Source: Amazonocrinis nigriterrae CENA67
GTDB taxonomy: Bacteria; Cyanobacteriota; Cyanobacteriia; Cyanobacteriales; Nostocaceae
Length of the DNA: 38,746 nucleotides
Assembly: GCF_016056305.1 (NCBI RefSeq)
Contig: NZ_JAECZC010000054.1
Location: forward strand, 10,262 to 49,007
Reading direction: 5' to 3'
The translations under genes and the position numbers were made by a program. How positions within the stretch are numbered: the first letter of the stretch is position 1; the number at the start of each line of letters is the position of its first letter. Positions 31,861 to 38,746 of this stretch are shown here, piece by piece. The notes under the pieces are model-generated. The model did no database searches and had not been told where the DNA came from. It worked only from the letters and a program-made list of their open reading frames with translations.

Positions 31861-32172
31861 TTACTCAGCATTAGAGTCAGGAAAGCGGTTGCGGATACGC
31901 TCAGATTCTGGACAATCTTCAGTCAGGAGAGGTTCCACATTACCGCGTGGCACTGAAGCTAATTTTTGGGTTACAGCGCCGATGCTTTCGAGGCGAACCA
32001 TCTCCTCCCAAGAACAAATTTCGTCTTCCTCTTCTGTTTCATAGCGTAGAGTCACTAAATCTCCTTCTATGTCCAGGATGCGGGCACGCTCGATCCAGCG
32101 TTGCTGATCCCGCAAGAAAACACATACCTCCCGCCCGTCGCAACACAGTTGATAAATCTTGCGGTGTAGCAT
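31861..32172 (-). CDS. Conserved cyanobacterial small protein (DUF6679-like)
   Basis: A 103-residue acidic soluble protein beginning MLHRKIYQLCCDGREVCVFL. The first 65 residues form an SH3-like or small beta-barrel pattern (REVCVFLRD, ARILDIEGDLVTLRYETEEE, SWEEMVRLESIGAV); the C-terminal third is proline/asparagine-rich and probably flexible. I recognise it as a conserved cyanobacterial family of unknown function, probably DUF6679. Codon use and the steady pattern support a real gene. It is transcribed away from the region described at 32173-32735 and shows no clear operon partner. Confidence 0.72.
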   Translation of the reverse strand: MLHRKIYQLCCDGREVCVFLRDQQRWIERARILDIEGDLVTLRYETEEEDEICSWEEMVRLESIGAVTQKLASVPRGNVEPLLTEDCPESERIRNRFPDSNAE

Positions 32173-32735
32173 GTACTGCTTCTGCCTTTTTAAACAACGT
32201 AGTTAAACTTGTCAAAATCTGGGTTTTACCCATTAGATAATACCTTTTAGAGGTCAGTTTTCCAGGCGAAAAATCAGTGCGTCTGTTGACCCCAGCCGAA
32301 GACTTGCTTATAATTGTCAGATCTAAGGAATTTTGGGTCATAAACCAGTACTGACTACACCAGAACTGAATCTCTTTAAAGGTCATAATAGCGAATATCT
32401 ACTTCATAGAAGTCACACAAATCAGGATTTCTCCTAACCAAGTTGATATTTGCTGGTGAGTCTTGCTTACCATTATGTAATAAGGAATACTCCAAAACAA
32501 GAGGTGATTGCGGTTGTGAAATTTGCCTACTTGTATTCATTGGCATTATTGGGAAGTCTGGGGACTCGGCTTTACTTTTACCCCGTATGTACTTGATCTT
32601 AACTCATTCTCTTGCCGACCTTCATGGTTTTCAACAACAACACCACAAGAGTTTTGAGTTTGGGGTTTTTACCAGATGCGATCGCGTCGCCTACCCTTAA
32701 CAATCTGTGCGCCAAGACCACCCAGCACGGCAGTA
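32173..32735. other. 563-bp region without a supported gene
   Basis: Two open frames here (32039-32386 on the minus strand and 32443-32700 on the plus strand) lack ribosome-binding sites and family features. A HIP1 octamer lies near 32680. The promoter of the DUF6679-like gene should lie in the left part. Confidence 0.5.
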
Positions 32736-32951
32736 TCAGCAAGATTTGTACCGTGCAAGAAATTCCATTGGCAGTTGCGAAGAGCCTTCTCGTTTAATTT
32801 TACCTGCACGAACTGCATCGTATAAAGCTGCAAGCTCTGCCAAATCCTCTGACTGGTAGCACTTAGTTGCCAGCACTTGATGGAGTAGACCCTCAGATTC
32901 AACACTAAGATACCCAGTTTGGAAAGCAGATTCAACGAGTGAGCGAATCAT
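32736..32951 (-). CDS. 71-residue conserved cyanobacterial protein under a CRP-type promoter
   Basis: A small, probably all-helical protein: MIRSLVESAFQTGYLSVESE, then GLLHQVLATKCYQSEDLAELAALYDAVRAGKIKRE. I recognise the pattern as a small cyanobacterial family without known function. The last dozen residues (QLPMEFLARYKSC) look less typical. Upstream is a well-formed promoter with a TATAAT box and a perfect CRP palindrome, so expression probably follows cAMP or another signal read by a CRP-family protein. It stands alone between non-coding regions, so it is the only obvious target of that promoter. Confidence 0.7.
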   Translation of the reverse strand: MIRSLVESAFQTGYLSVESEGLLHQVLATKCYQSEDLAELAALYDAVRAGKIKREGSSQLPMEFLARYKSC

Positions 32952-33043
32952 GTTGATTAGGGTGTAGAGTGCAATTGATTACCACCTTTAGTGTGAAACA
33001 TATTTTTCCTATACTGATTGATATGAAACAGCAATAATTAGTG

Positions 33044-33077
33044 ATTATAGTTACATTTTTTTGTGATCAACATCACA
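33044..33077 (-). promoter_or_regulatory. CRP-type binding site and -10 box for the 71-residue protein gene
   Basis: TGTGATCAACATCACA (33062-33077) is a perfect TGTGA-N6-TCACA site. On the minus strand TATAAT (33044-33049) follows 13 bases later, so the site overlaps the -35 position and the start of transcription would be near 33037, about 86 bases before the ATG. Two GTTACAT copies flank the palindrome as direct repeats. Confidence 0.72.
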
Positions 33078-33258
33078 GTTACATAACGTAATGTCAATAT
33101 TTAAGCGCTAACATACTTATATAGCTAAATACAAAAAATACAAAATATTTTTTTGATTAATTAATGCATGAATTTACACAAATTTTGATATTGTCAATAA
33201 ATATTTAAGATACAGCAGTTTGCTTTTAAACGAAGTACAAAACGCAGAACTCATTAGA

Positions 33259-33289
33259 CCTATGAGCAAAAGTTACTTTTGCTCATAGG
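33259..33289. repeat. Perfect 14-bp hairpin with TTA loop
   Basis: CCTATGAGCAAAAG, loop TTA, CTTTTGCTCATAGG. The exactness suggests a recently formed or selected structure. No T-tract follows on either strand, so a simple intrinsic terminator is unlikely, though it lies downstream of the minus-strand Nif3-family gene. Confidence 0.75.
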
Positions 33290-33466
33290 GGGGAAAGGTA
33301 AAAGGTTAAAGGGAAAAGGGTTTTTATGAGCCGCTTTCCCCTTTACCCCTTACCCTTTTCCCCACTTCTGCAAGAAGTCTATTCATCAGATTGAAAAGTT
33401 TCTAACTCCTGCGTCAAAACCCGTAACTTTTGTACTTCATACCAACGAAAACTGCTGTAGGTGTAA

Positions 33467-34255
33467 TCAAGGGAAAAACTGGCGGAAATCTTCATCTTTG
33501 TGACTTAATTGCACCCAGTCCAGGTTCAAAGACTCAAATTTTTGCACCAAGCGATCGCAAGCAGGACGTTCAGTCGCATAATGTCCAGCATCAATTAAAA
33601 TCAGACCGCGATCGCGGCTTTCTTGAAACTGATGGAACTTACAATCAGAAGTTAAATAAACTTCAGCATCAGTTTTGACTACTGTCGAAATAAAACTAGC
33701 CCCCGAACCGCCCAACACAGCAACTCGTGAAATCGTCTGCTGTAAATCAGCAGTGGGCGAAAAAATTAGATGAGGTGGGGCGAGTCGGGTTTGAATCGCG
33801 GCGAGTAATTCCTGTAATTTCAAAGCTGGTTTTAGCAGCCCGACACGCCCGTATCCCAATCCTGGCAAAGTTGGTACAATGGGGGTGACTTCTTGGAGTT
33901 CTAAAATCTGGGCTAAAACGTCAGCAGTACCATCTTGTACTTGGTCAAAATTTGTGTGGGCGCTGTAGACACCGATTTTGTGAGTAAAGGCTAACCTTAC
34001 CATTTCCGCGATCGCTTCGCCAGTACATAGCGACTTGAGAGGATTGAAAATTAACGGATGATGGGCAAAAATTAAGTTAGCCTGAAAAGCGATCGCTTCC
34101 TCCATTACCGCCAAAGTTGGTGTCAAACACACCAACACCCTTGCCCTCTGGTGTAATACTCCCGGTTCAATTTGCCAGCCACAATTATCCCAACTCTCAC
34201 ACCAAGCGGGATTTGCCCATTCTTCAAACCAAGTAATTAAATCAGCAATATTCAT
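33467..34255 (-). CDS. Nif3-like dinuclear metal-centre protein (YbgI family)
   Basis: A 262-residue protein of the Nif3/YbgI (DUF34) family, which forms toroidal hexamers with two metal ions per subunit. Metal ligands are visible as FAHHPLIF (His65-His66), the VYSAHTNFDQ motif with His and Asp, and the C-terminal LIDAGHYATE pair. The length of about 260 fits the short family form without the extra PII-like insert. The biochemical role is unsettled; some members have been reported as GTP cyclohydrolase-like or metallochaperone proteins. It is the last gene of a minus-strand series of five, 17 bases after the preceding gene, so it is probably in its operon. Confidence 0.93.
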   Translation of the reverse strand: MNIADLITWFEEWANPAWCESWDNCGWQIEPGVLHQRARVLVCLTPTLAVMEEAIAFQANLIFAHHPLIFNPLKSLCTGEAIAEMVRLAFTHKIGVYSAHTNFDQVQDGTADVLAQILELQEVTPIVPTLPGLGYGRVGLLKPALKLQELLAAIQTRLAPPHLIFSPTADLQQTISRVAVLGGSGASFISTVVKTDAEVYLTSDCKFHQFQESRDRGLILIDAGHYATERPACDRLVQKFESLNLDWVQLSHKDEDFRQFFP

Positions 34256-34272
34256 TTTTTAATTTTTAATTT

Positions 34273-35025
34273 TTAATTTCTACTCTGTGGTTGAATATTC
34301 AACTTTAATGCTATCTGCGATCGCATATCCTGATAAGGTTTATTCCATACAGGTTGAGCATTCCAGTTCCAGGTTGCTACTGGTATAAGTTGTTCTTTAG
34401 CAAGATAACTTAACAGACGTTGTTCATCTTCCGGTTCGCGGGAAAAAGAAAAGGGATTACGGAAACCTGTGTCACACAGTTTATAAGAAGTAATTTGACC
34501 GTGACTAATACGTTGTAAAAGTTCCTTGCCTTTAACGAGTAAATAATCTAAAAATACTAAACTGAAAGGCTCAAATTGTGCGCGATTGTCTGGTTCTTTT
34601 TGTACCCATCTTGCCCACTCAAACCCATACATAAAATCGTGAACATAGCGGAAACGAATTTCCATTTGAATTCCGAATAACTCTGACAGCGACACCATCT
34701 TGTTGCCAAAGGATTCTAAAAAATCCATAGCATGATTGCTTGCTATTAAAGCCTGTCTCAGCATACTGCTGACCATAAAATCAAAATCCCAGAAAATGTT
34801 ATGCGGAAAGTTTTGCACCTGTGCATAAAGAATCCGTTCCAAGGTATCTCGCAGAGTTACTATCAATTGCATGTCTGTGGTTTGTTCTGCAATCAAGTTT
34901 CCCAATTCTGTGAAGCTGGTAATTAAAGTCTTCTGAGGATTGAGTGATAACAGTGTAACAGACTGCTGGGCAAGGATTTCATCTAGAATTTGGAAAGCAT
35001 GAGTTGATGACAGATCTTGCTTCAT
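34273..35025 (-). CDS. Conserved hypothetical protein, 250 residues
   Basis: I do not recognise a family. The protein is soluble and mainly helical (THAFQILDEILAQQSV, LRDTLERILYAQVQNF) with an aromatic-rich middle (NIFWDFDFMVSS.. and FRYVHDFMYGFEWARWVQKE) and a tryptophan-rich end (VATWNWNAQPVWNKPYQDM). No signal peptide or catalytic motif is evident. Cyanobacterial length and codon use look normal. The ATG at 35025 is preferred over the in-frame TTG at 35055. It lies 17 bases before the Nif3-family gene and probably shares its transcript. A perfect palindrome sits about 90 bases upstream. Confidence 0.75.
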   Translation of the reverse strand: MKQDLSSTHAFQILDEILAQQSVTLLSLNPQKTLITSFTELGNLIAEQTTDMQLIVTLRDTLERILYAQVQNFPHNIFWDFDFMVSSMLRQALIASNHAMDFLESFGNKMVSLSELFGIQMEIRFRYVHDFMYGFEWARWVQKEPDNRAQFEPFSLVFLDYLLVKGKELLQRISHGQITSYKLCDTGFRNPFSFSREPEDEQRLLSYLAKEQLIPVATWNWNAQPVWNKPYQDMRSQIALKLNIQPQSRN

Positions 35026-35116
35026 AATTAATTGAAATATTACAAATGACTTCAAATAAATATAAGTTTATATCGAAGAATATATAAATATTGATTTATA
35101 TCAATAAAATTAACGT

Positions 35117-35139
35117 TGACTGTTCACAGTGAACAGTCA
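35117..35139. promoter_or_regulatory. 23-bp perfect palindrome upstream of the 250-residue protein gene
   Basis: TGACTGTTCAC, a central A, then GTGAACAGTCA, about 90 bases before the ATG at 35025. It could be an operator, a hairpin ending the preceding gene, or one of the GTCAGT-type dispersed repeats. Confidence 0.4.
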
Positions 35140-35175
35140 GCGAGTAACAATTATAATGAGATATTTTTTTATTTA

Positions 35176-35709
35176 TCAGTCCATTTCAAGTAAATGATAG
35201 GTGGCTGATTCTGGGAGTATACCCGCTAGCAATAAAGTAGACCGCTTGGCAGGAAAGAGTGATGCATCTTTTTCCCACATTTGACCAGTTAATGTAATTG
35301 AACCTCCGATTTCACCACATAATATTATTTCATCAGTTGCAGGGCAGTAGTAGTATTCATATTCTCCTTGAAAGGGATCTAGTAACTCTGGGTGTCTATG
35401 AATAACCAAGTCGTTAATTAAGCCAGCAACAGAACTAATGAATTGGTTTCGATCTTGATAAGTAAACTTTTCAACACAATGCACAAACCTTGAACAGCTT
35501 TCTCTGGTGATAGGTATCTCTGATTCAGGTGTTTCCAGTAGAAATTTAATTGCTAAGAAATCTTCTACAGACTGAGGATAAAGCGGCAGAACTTTTTGCT
35601 GAAACCACTCACGAATCTTTCGTACAAACGACAAGTTACAATCATGTTGAGAATGGACGATATCTTTGAGCGTAGTTATAGCAATATTTAACCTGGTGTA
35701 GAATTTCAC
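35176..35709 (-). CDS. Hypothetical protein, 177 residues
   Basis: I do not recognise this protein. The start is GTG 35709, with a weak AAAGAAAG site. The N-terminal 110 residues look helical (NIAITTLKDIVHSQ, LSFVRKIREWFQQKVLPLY, VEDFLAIKFLLETPES). A short acidic, tyrosine-rich segment (FQGEYEYYYCPATDEII) and a beta-rich end (GEIGGSITLTGQMW, then RSTLLLAGILPESATYHLLE) follow. No membrane span or motif of catalysis is seen. It is 12 bases downstream of yjbQ, which suggests co-transcription, but the genes have no evident functional tie. Confidence 0.7.
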   Translation of the reverse strand: MKFYTRLNIAITTLKDIVHSQHDCNLSFVRKIREWFQQKVLPLYPQSVEDFLAIKFLLETPESEIPITRESCSRFVHCVEKFTYQDRNQFISSVAGLINDLVIHRHPELLDPFQGEYEYYYCPATDEIILCGEIGGSITLTGQMWEKDASLFPAKRSTLLLAGILPESATYHLLEMD

Positions 35710-35721
35710 GCTTTCTTTTTG

Positions 35722-36135
35722 TTAACCAGAAATGTGGACAACTAACTCTCTGACATGACTGCGCTGGCGATGTTCCCAAACATAAATTCCTTGCCAAGTT
35801 CCTAACACCAAATAACCGCGATTAATAGGTATATGTTCAGAAGTATGGGTGAGGGCTGTGCGGATGTGTGCCGGCATATCATCAGGCCCTTCAGCATCAT
35901 GAATGTATTTACCTGATTCGGGCACAAGTTTAGCCATAAAATTAGCTAAATCTACAAGGACATCAGGGTCGGCATTTTCTTGAATAACTAAACTAGCTGA
36001 AGTGTGACGCAAAAATAGAGTACAAAGGCCAGTTTCCACACCTGATTCTGCAACTATGGCTTCAACTTTTGCAGTAATGTTGTGAAAAGATTTGCCATTA
36101 GTAGAAATTCTGAGTAGTTTTTGGTAATGAGTCAT
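35722..36135 (-). CDS. yjbQ: YjbQ-family protein (UPF0047, secondary thiamine-phosphate synthase type)
   Basis: A 137-residue single-domain protein of the UPF0047/YjbQ family. Conserved features are LFLRHTSASLVIQENADPDV (about 40-59, with the family His-Thr-Ser), HDAEGPDDMPAHIRTALTHTS (about 78-98), IPINRGYLVLGTWQGIYVWEHR, and a final beta strand ending in Gly. Members form trimers with conserved histidines at a metal site; a weak thiamine-phosphate synthase activity has been reported for one, but the true role is open. ATG 36135 is preferred over the TTG at 36141. It sits between the glycosyltransferase and the 177-residue gene on the same strand. Confidence 0.93.
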   Translation of the reverse strand: MTHYQKLLRISTNGKSFHNITAKVEAIVAESGVETGLCTLFLRHTSASLVIQENADPDVLVDLANFMAKLVPESGKYIHDAEGPDDMPAHIRTALTHTSEHIPINRGYLVLGTWQGIYVWEHRQRSHVRELVVHISG

Positions 36136-36234
36136 TTGCAATTGGTCATTAGTTATTGGTCATTAGTCCACAGACAATAGACTCTGAAGCAAGATTTGGA
36201 GATATCACTACTAATTTATCTTGCTTTTGTAGAC

Positions 36235-37317
36235 TTAATCGAGTTGGAAATATTTTATAACAGCGTGAGCGATCGCCTCATTACCATCCTTAGCAATTGG
36301 TTGAGATTGTTTTGCTTGTTGAGGTGGTTGATGGAGAAAATCCCAAGTTCCATCAAAAAACTCTGTTGGTGTAACAATTTGATGTGAATTGTAATTTACA
36401 ATACCCTCTAAAAGAAAAGCCGCTTCCGCAAAGTCATCGCGGGGAATGGTCACGATAGGTACTTCCAGGCGTGTAGCTTCCGAGAAAGTACCATAACCAG
36501 GTTTAGAAACAATACGCCCACACACAGGCATAAAATCCACAGGGCGGTATTTATGATCATTAATTTTTACTAAATTAGGTAAATCTGGGGCAGATTTATC
36601 AAAAGTAATGAATTGCCAATCTGGAAAATGTCCCAAGTTATCATAGGGAATTTGTTGTAAACCCAAACCGCCAAAAGTTAGCAAAATAGTTTTTTCTCTG
36701 GGTGCAGTTATACCCCAAATCGAGCGTAGATCATCAACAGAATAACGAGGTGAACCACCTGTTAAGCCCACATCTGTAATATTATTGAAAGCTTTCATAC
36801 TTTCGTGAAAGGGAAGACGAAACAAGCGATCGCACTGAGAATAAAAATCACTAATCCAATCAGCGATCGCGATAAATTCACCACCCCAATCGCGGTAGAT
36901 AAAATCCCAGCCAAAATTGCTCATCATCCAGCAAGGTATATTTGCGGCTTTGGCAAACAAAGGAGTTAAAAAAGGAATATCTGCCAATATCAAATTGACA
37001 CGATTTTGGCGGATAAAATTGACTTCCGAAGCAATCAAAGAATTTTGCTGCTTTTTAATCTCCAGCAACTTTAACAAAGTTGCTTCCTTATCCATTGTCA
37101 AACTATCTGCTTGGATCACACCCAAATCAAATGCACGTGGACGATGAATAAAATCGCCTTCGATATAAGACTCTAGCAACCACCGTGGGGCAGCTGTCAC
37201 CATAATTAGTAAAATTTCTGGGCACAACTTTTGAATTGTGGCTGCAACCGATGCTGTGCGAGTGGCATGACCAAAGCCATGATTAGTAATAGCAACGTAT
37301 AAAATTGGGCGGTTCAT
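36235..37317 (-). CDS. MurG-like (GT28-type) glycosyltransferase
   Basis: A 360-residue GT-B-fold enzyme. The N-terminal domain opens with YVAITNHGFGHATR, the glycine-rich acceptor-side loop. The C-terminal domain has FGGLGL (about 236) and the nucleotide-sugar-binding segment RIVSKPGYGTFSEATRLEVP (about 287-306) with the conserved Pro-Gly and Glu. The layout matches MurG/UDP-glucuronosyltransferase-type enzymes, but MurG itself differs enough that this is unlikely to be peptidoglycan MurG. Donor and acceptor cannot be told; glycolipid or sugar-alcohol synthesis are options. No membrane helix is present. It heads the minus-strand series that ends with the Nif3-family gene, although 99 bases of short tandem repeats separate it from yjbQ. 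Confidence 0.85.
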   Translation of the reverse strand: MNRPILYVAITNHGFGHATRTASVAATIQKLCPEILLIMVTAAPRWLLESYIEGDFIHRPRAFDLGVIQADSLTMDKEATLLKLLEIKKQQNSLIASEVNFIRQNRVNLILADIPFLTPLFAKAANIPCWMMSNFGWDFIYRDWGGEFIAIADWISDFYSQCDRLFRLPFHESMKAFNNITDVGLTGGSPRYSVDDLRSIWGITAPREKTILLTFGGLGLQQIPYDNLGHFPDWQFITFDKSAPDLPNLVKINDHKYRPVDFMPVCGRIVSKPGYGTFSEATRLEVPIVTIPRDDFAEAAFLLEGIVNYNSHQIVTPTEFFDGTWDFLHQPPQQAKQSQPIAKDGNEAIAHAVIKYFQLD

Positions 37318-37319
37318 TT

Positions 37320-37440
37320 GATAGTTAGGAGTTAGGAGTTAGGAGTTGGGAGTTAGGAGTTAAAAATTAAGGCAACTCCAATAAATCAATTATCTTGGTT
37401 GAAGTTGCTGACAAATGACAAATGACTAATGGCCATTGAC
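37320..37440. repeat. TAGGAGT heptads and TGACAAA/TGACTAA repeats
   Basis: About six GTTAGGA units and then ATGACAA/ATTGACT units fill the gap between the cystine lyase stop and the glycosyltransferase start. Confidence 0.85.
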
Positions 37441-38615
37441 TATTGACAAAATTTTTGTACCTCCTCAACCAAGAAATCGATTTCAGATTCTAAAGTCAAG
37501 TAATGAACAGTAGCACGAATACAGTTAGGATCAGCTATTGTTCGGGTAAATATTCTTTGTGACTCTAAGAATTTTACTAACTTGAGACTAGCTTGGGGTT
37601 GTTGTTGGGTGAGTTGAAACGAGACAATACCACTTTCCGGTGGGGCATTCCCTAGACATTTGACATCTGGTAGCGCCACCAATTTTCGCCAGAGATATTC
37701 ACTGTTATGGCAAATTTGCTGATAACGTTCCTGTGATGTTCCCCATTGCTGATGGATAGCGATCGCTTCCTTTAACCCAACATACAATGGATAAACTGAT
37801 GTCGATACCTCGTACCTCCGTCCATCCGCTTGCCAACTCACTGGTTGTCCTTGACTATCTACAACAACGCCACGCAAACCAATAAATGTCGGATGCAAAC
37901 TTTCTCTTACTTCTTTCCGGACATACAAACCACCCCCACCCGCAGGGCCACATAACCACTTATGTCCTGTGAAAGCATAAAAATCTGCCCCCAATTCACT
38001 TAAGTTTAAAGGTAATAAACCAGCAGACTGGGCAGCGTCTACCAAAACTAAAGAATCATTCTTTCTGCATACTTCCACAATTTTGTCAAGAGGTAAAACT
38101 TGACCCGTGTTCCAAAAGACATGACTGACAATAACTAAGCGGGTATGAGGACGCAAGTGTTGGGCAATAACTGTAACCGGGTCGCCCTCATTTAAAGTCG
38201 CCATCAAAGGACAAGTGGTCACTTCCACAGCGAATCTACGTGCAATTTCTTGTGCTGTAGCAATCACACCAGGATGTTCGCAATCCGAGAGTAGCATATG
38301 GTCGCCGGGATGCCATTCAATACCCCACATAGCGATATTGCAGCCAACAGTGACATTTTCTGTCAGAGTAATACTTTCCGGTGGTGCGTGCAACTCACAA
38401 GCGATCGCTTCTCTGACAGCTTGCTTTTCCTGAGTCAGCCAAGCATATGCCTCATAGCCAAAAGGGCCGATGTGCTGCACATGTGCTTGGCCTTGGCTAA
38501 TGGCATCCATCGCCTTTTGAGGCATCGGCCCTTGCCCCCCATAGTTAAAATAAACCTTATTTGCTAAAGCTGGAAATTGCTCTCGATGGTGGTGCAACCT
38601 GGTTTGTAAAGTCAT
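37440..38615 (-). CDS. L-cysteine/cystine C-S lyase (C-DES type), class-V aminotransferase fold
   Basis: A 391-residue PLP enzyme related to NifS/SufS. The PLP lysine is Lys219 in AFTGHKWLCGPAGGGGL and the ring-contacting Asp193 is in LVDAAQSAG; the N-terminus YFNYGGQGPMP and the SDCEHPGVI and SHVFWNTGQVLPL blocks are those of the cyanobacterial C-DES enzyme. C-DES cleaves cystine to give a persulfide usable for Fe-S cluster assembly and lacks the mobile catalytic cysteine of NifS-type enzymes; accordingly I see no active-site Cys loop in the C-terminal third. The length and ends are normal. The region upstream is a tandem repeat tract. Confidence 0.9.
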   Translation of the reverse strand: MTLQTRLHHHREQFPALANKVYFNYGGQGPMPQKAMDAISQGQAHVQHIGPFGYEAYAWLTQEKQAVREAIACELHAPPESITLTENVTVGCNIAMWGIEWHPGDHMLLSDCEHPGVIATAQEIARRFAVEVTTCPLMATLNEGDPVTVIAQHLRPHTRLVIVSHVFWNTGQVLPLDKIVEVCRKNDSLVLVDAAQSAGLLPLNLSELGADFYAFTGHKWLCGPAGGGGLYVRKEVRESLHPTFIGLRGVVVDSQGQPVSWQADGRRYEVSTSVYPLYVGLKEAIAIHQQWGTSQERYQQICHNSEYLWRKLVALPDVKCLGNAPPESGIVSFQLTQQQPQASLKLVKFLESQRIFTRTIADPNCIRATVHYLTLESEIDFLVEEVQKFCQ

Positions 38616-38617
38616 AG

Positions 38618-38715
38618 TTAGTGGTCAGTTGTCATTGGTCAGTTGTCATTCGTCATTTGTCAGTGGTCAGTGGTCAGTGGTCAGTTGTCAGTGGTCAGTT
38701 GTCAGTTGTTGTTAA
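38618..38715. repeat. GTCAGTG/GTCATTG heptad repeats upstream of the cystine lyase
   Basis: About twelve heptads (GTCAGTK/GTCATTK) run from just upstream of the ATG to near the window end. The same family as at 5818-5868. Confidence 0.92.
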
Positions 38716-38746
38716 AACTCTCCCCATTGCCCCTTCTCCCCTGCTC

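Larger units (their letters stand above)
32952..33466. other. 515-bp intergenic region with promoter and repeats
   Basis: Besides the promoter and the hairpin listed separately, it holds a purine-rich tract with a matching pyrimidine tract (about 33291-33361, GGGAAAAGGG against CCCTTTTCCCC) that can form a long imperfect hairpin between the Nif3-family gene and the small protein gene. Confidence 0.6.

Noticed and set aside
32039-32386. 115-codon minus-strand ORF overlapping the DUF6679-like gene
   Set aside because: It is in another frame of a better-supported gene and shows no family features.
32443-32700. 85-codon plus-strand ORF
   Set aside because: No ribosome-binding site, irregular composition and no homology that I can recognise.

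Overview
The window is chromosomal-type DNA from a filamentous, heterocyst-forming cyanobacterium of the Nostoc/Anabaena kind. The sequence evidence is: many HIP1 octamers (GCGATCGC) on both strands; 7- and 9-base short tandem repeats between genes (TGTCAGT-, GGGAATT-/GGGCATT- and CTCCCTCAT-type), which are typical of Nostoc; a HetP-family heterocyst protein; an SLH-domain iron-uptake-type porin; a C-DES-type cystine lyase; and several conserved small cyanobacterial proteins. The DNA is AT-rich, and no rRNA, tRNA or CRISPR array was seen.

Layout. 1-7.1 kb: the 3' part of an ABC exporter with a clear terminator, a CADD/heme-oxygenase-fold protein, an SLH porin, a FecR-domain exported protein, a divergent trpC paralogue and a short HetP homologue. 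7.1-9.3 kb: a 2.2-kb AT-rich stretch with no convincing gene. 9.3-11.4 kb: a histidine kinase followed by a receiver-AraC regulator. 11.5-13.9 kb: a housekeeping block (DUF3082 protein, ispE, rsmA) cut up by tandem repeats, one of which has become the C-terminus of RsmA. 14.0-28.6 kb is the accessory-looking part: a broken vapC; a two-gene Pepco-like plus caspase-TM-FGE/C-type-lectin-fold operon; two Uma2 nucleases around a 92-bp inverted-repeat element; a 7-PAS sensor kinase with repeat DNA in frame inside its ATPase domain; a LecA-like lectin; a tyrosine recombinase with an inverted-repeat element upstream; a 5'-nucleotidase; a GerMN lipoprotein; and a ParA/ribbon-helix-helix partition pair with an operator-like inverted repeat. 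29-38.7 kb: a 40-residue membrane peptide, a beta-CASP-like metallo-beta-lactamase protein, an internally deleted Uma2 gene, small conserved proteins (one with a textbook CRP-type site and -10 box), then a minus-strand run of a MurG-like glycosyltransferase, YjbQ, two unknown proteins and a Nif3-family protein, and finally a cystine lyase.

The best candidate for an under-described system is 14375-16697. A small Pepco-like protein is one base ahead of a caspase whose C-terminal half is an FGE/C-type-lectin-fold domain behind a membrane segment. Its last ~45 codons look like the variable region of a diversity-generating retroelement target (NNC-rich codons, GFRVV end, GC-rich tail). No reverse transcriptase or template repeat lies in the window, so diversification is a hypothesis. 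Other points worth checking are the trpC paralogue lacking a catalytic lysine, the CRP-type promoter, and several cases where repeat DNA has been captured into coding sequence. All family names come from reading motifs by eye; no database search was possible.
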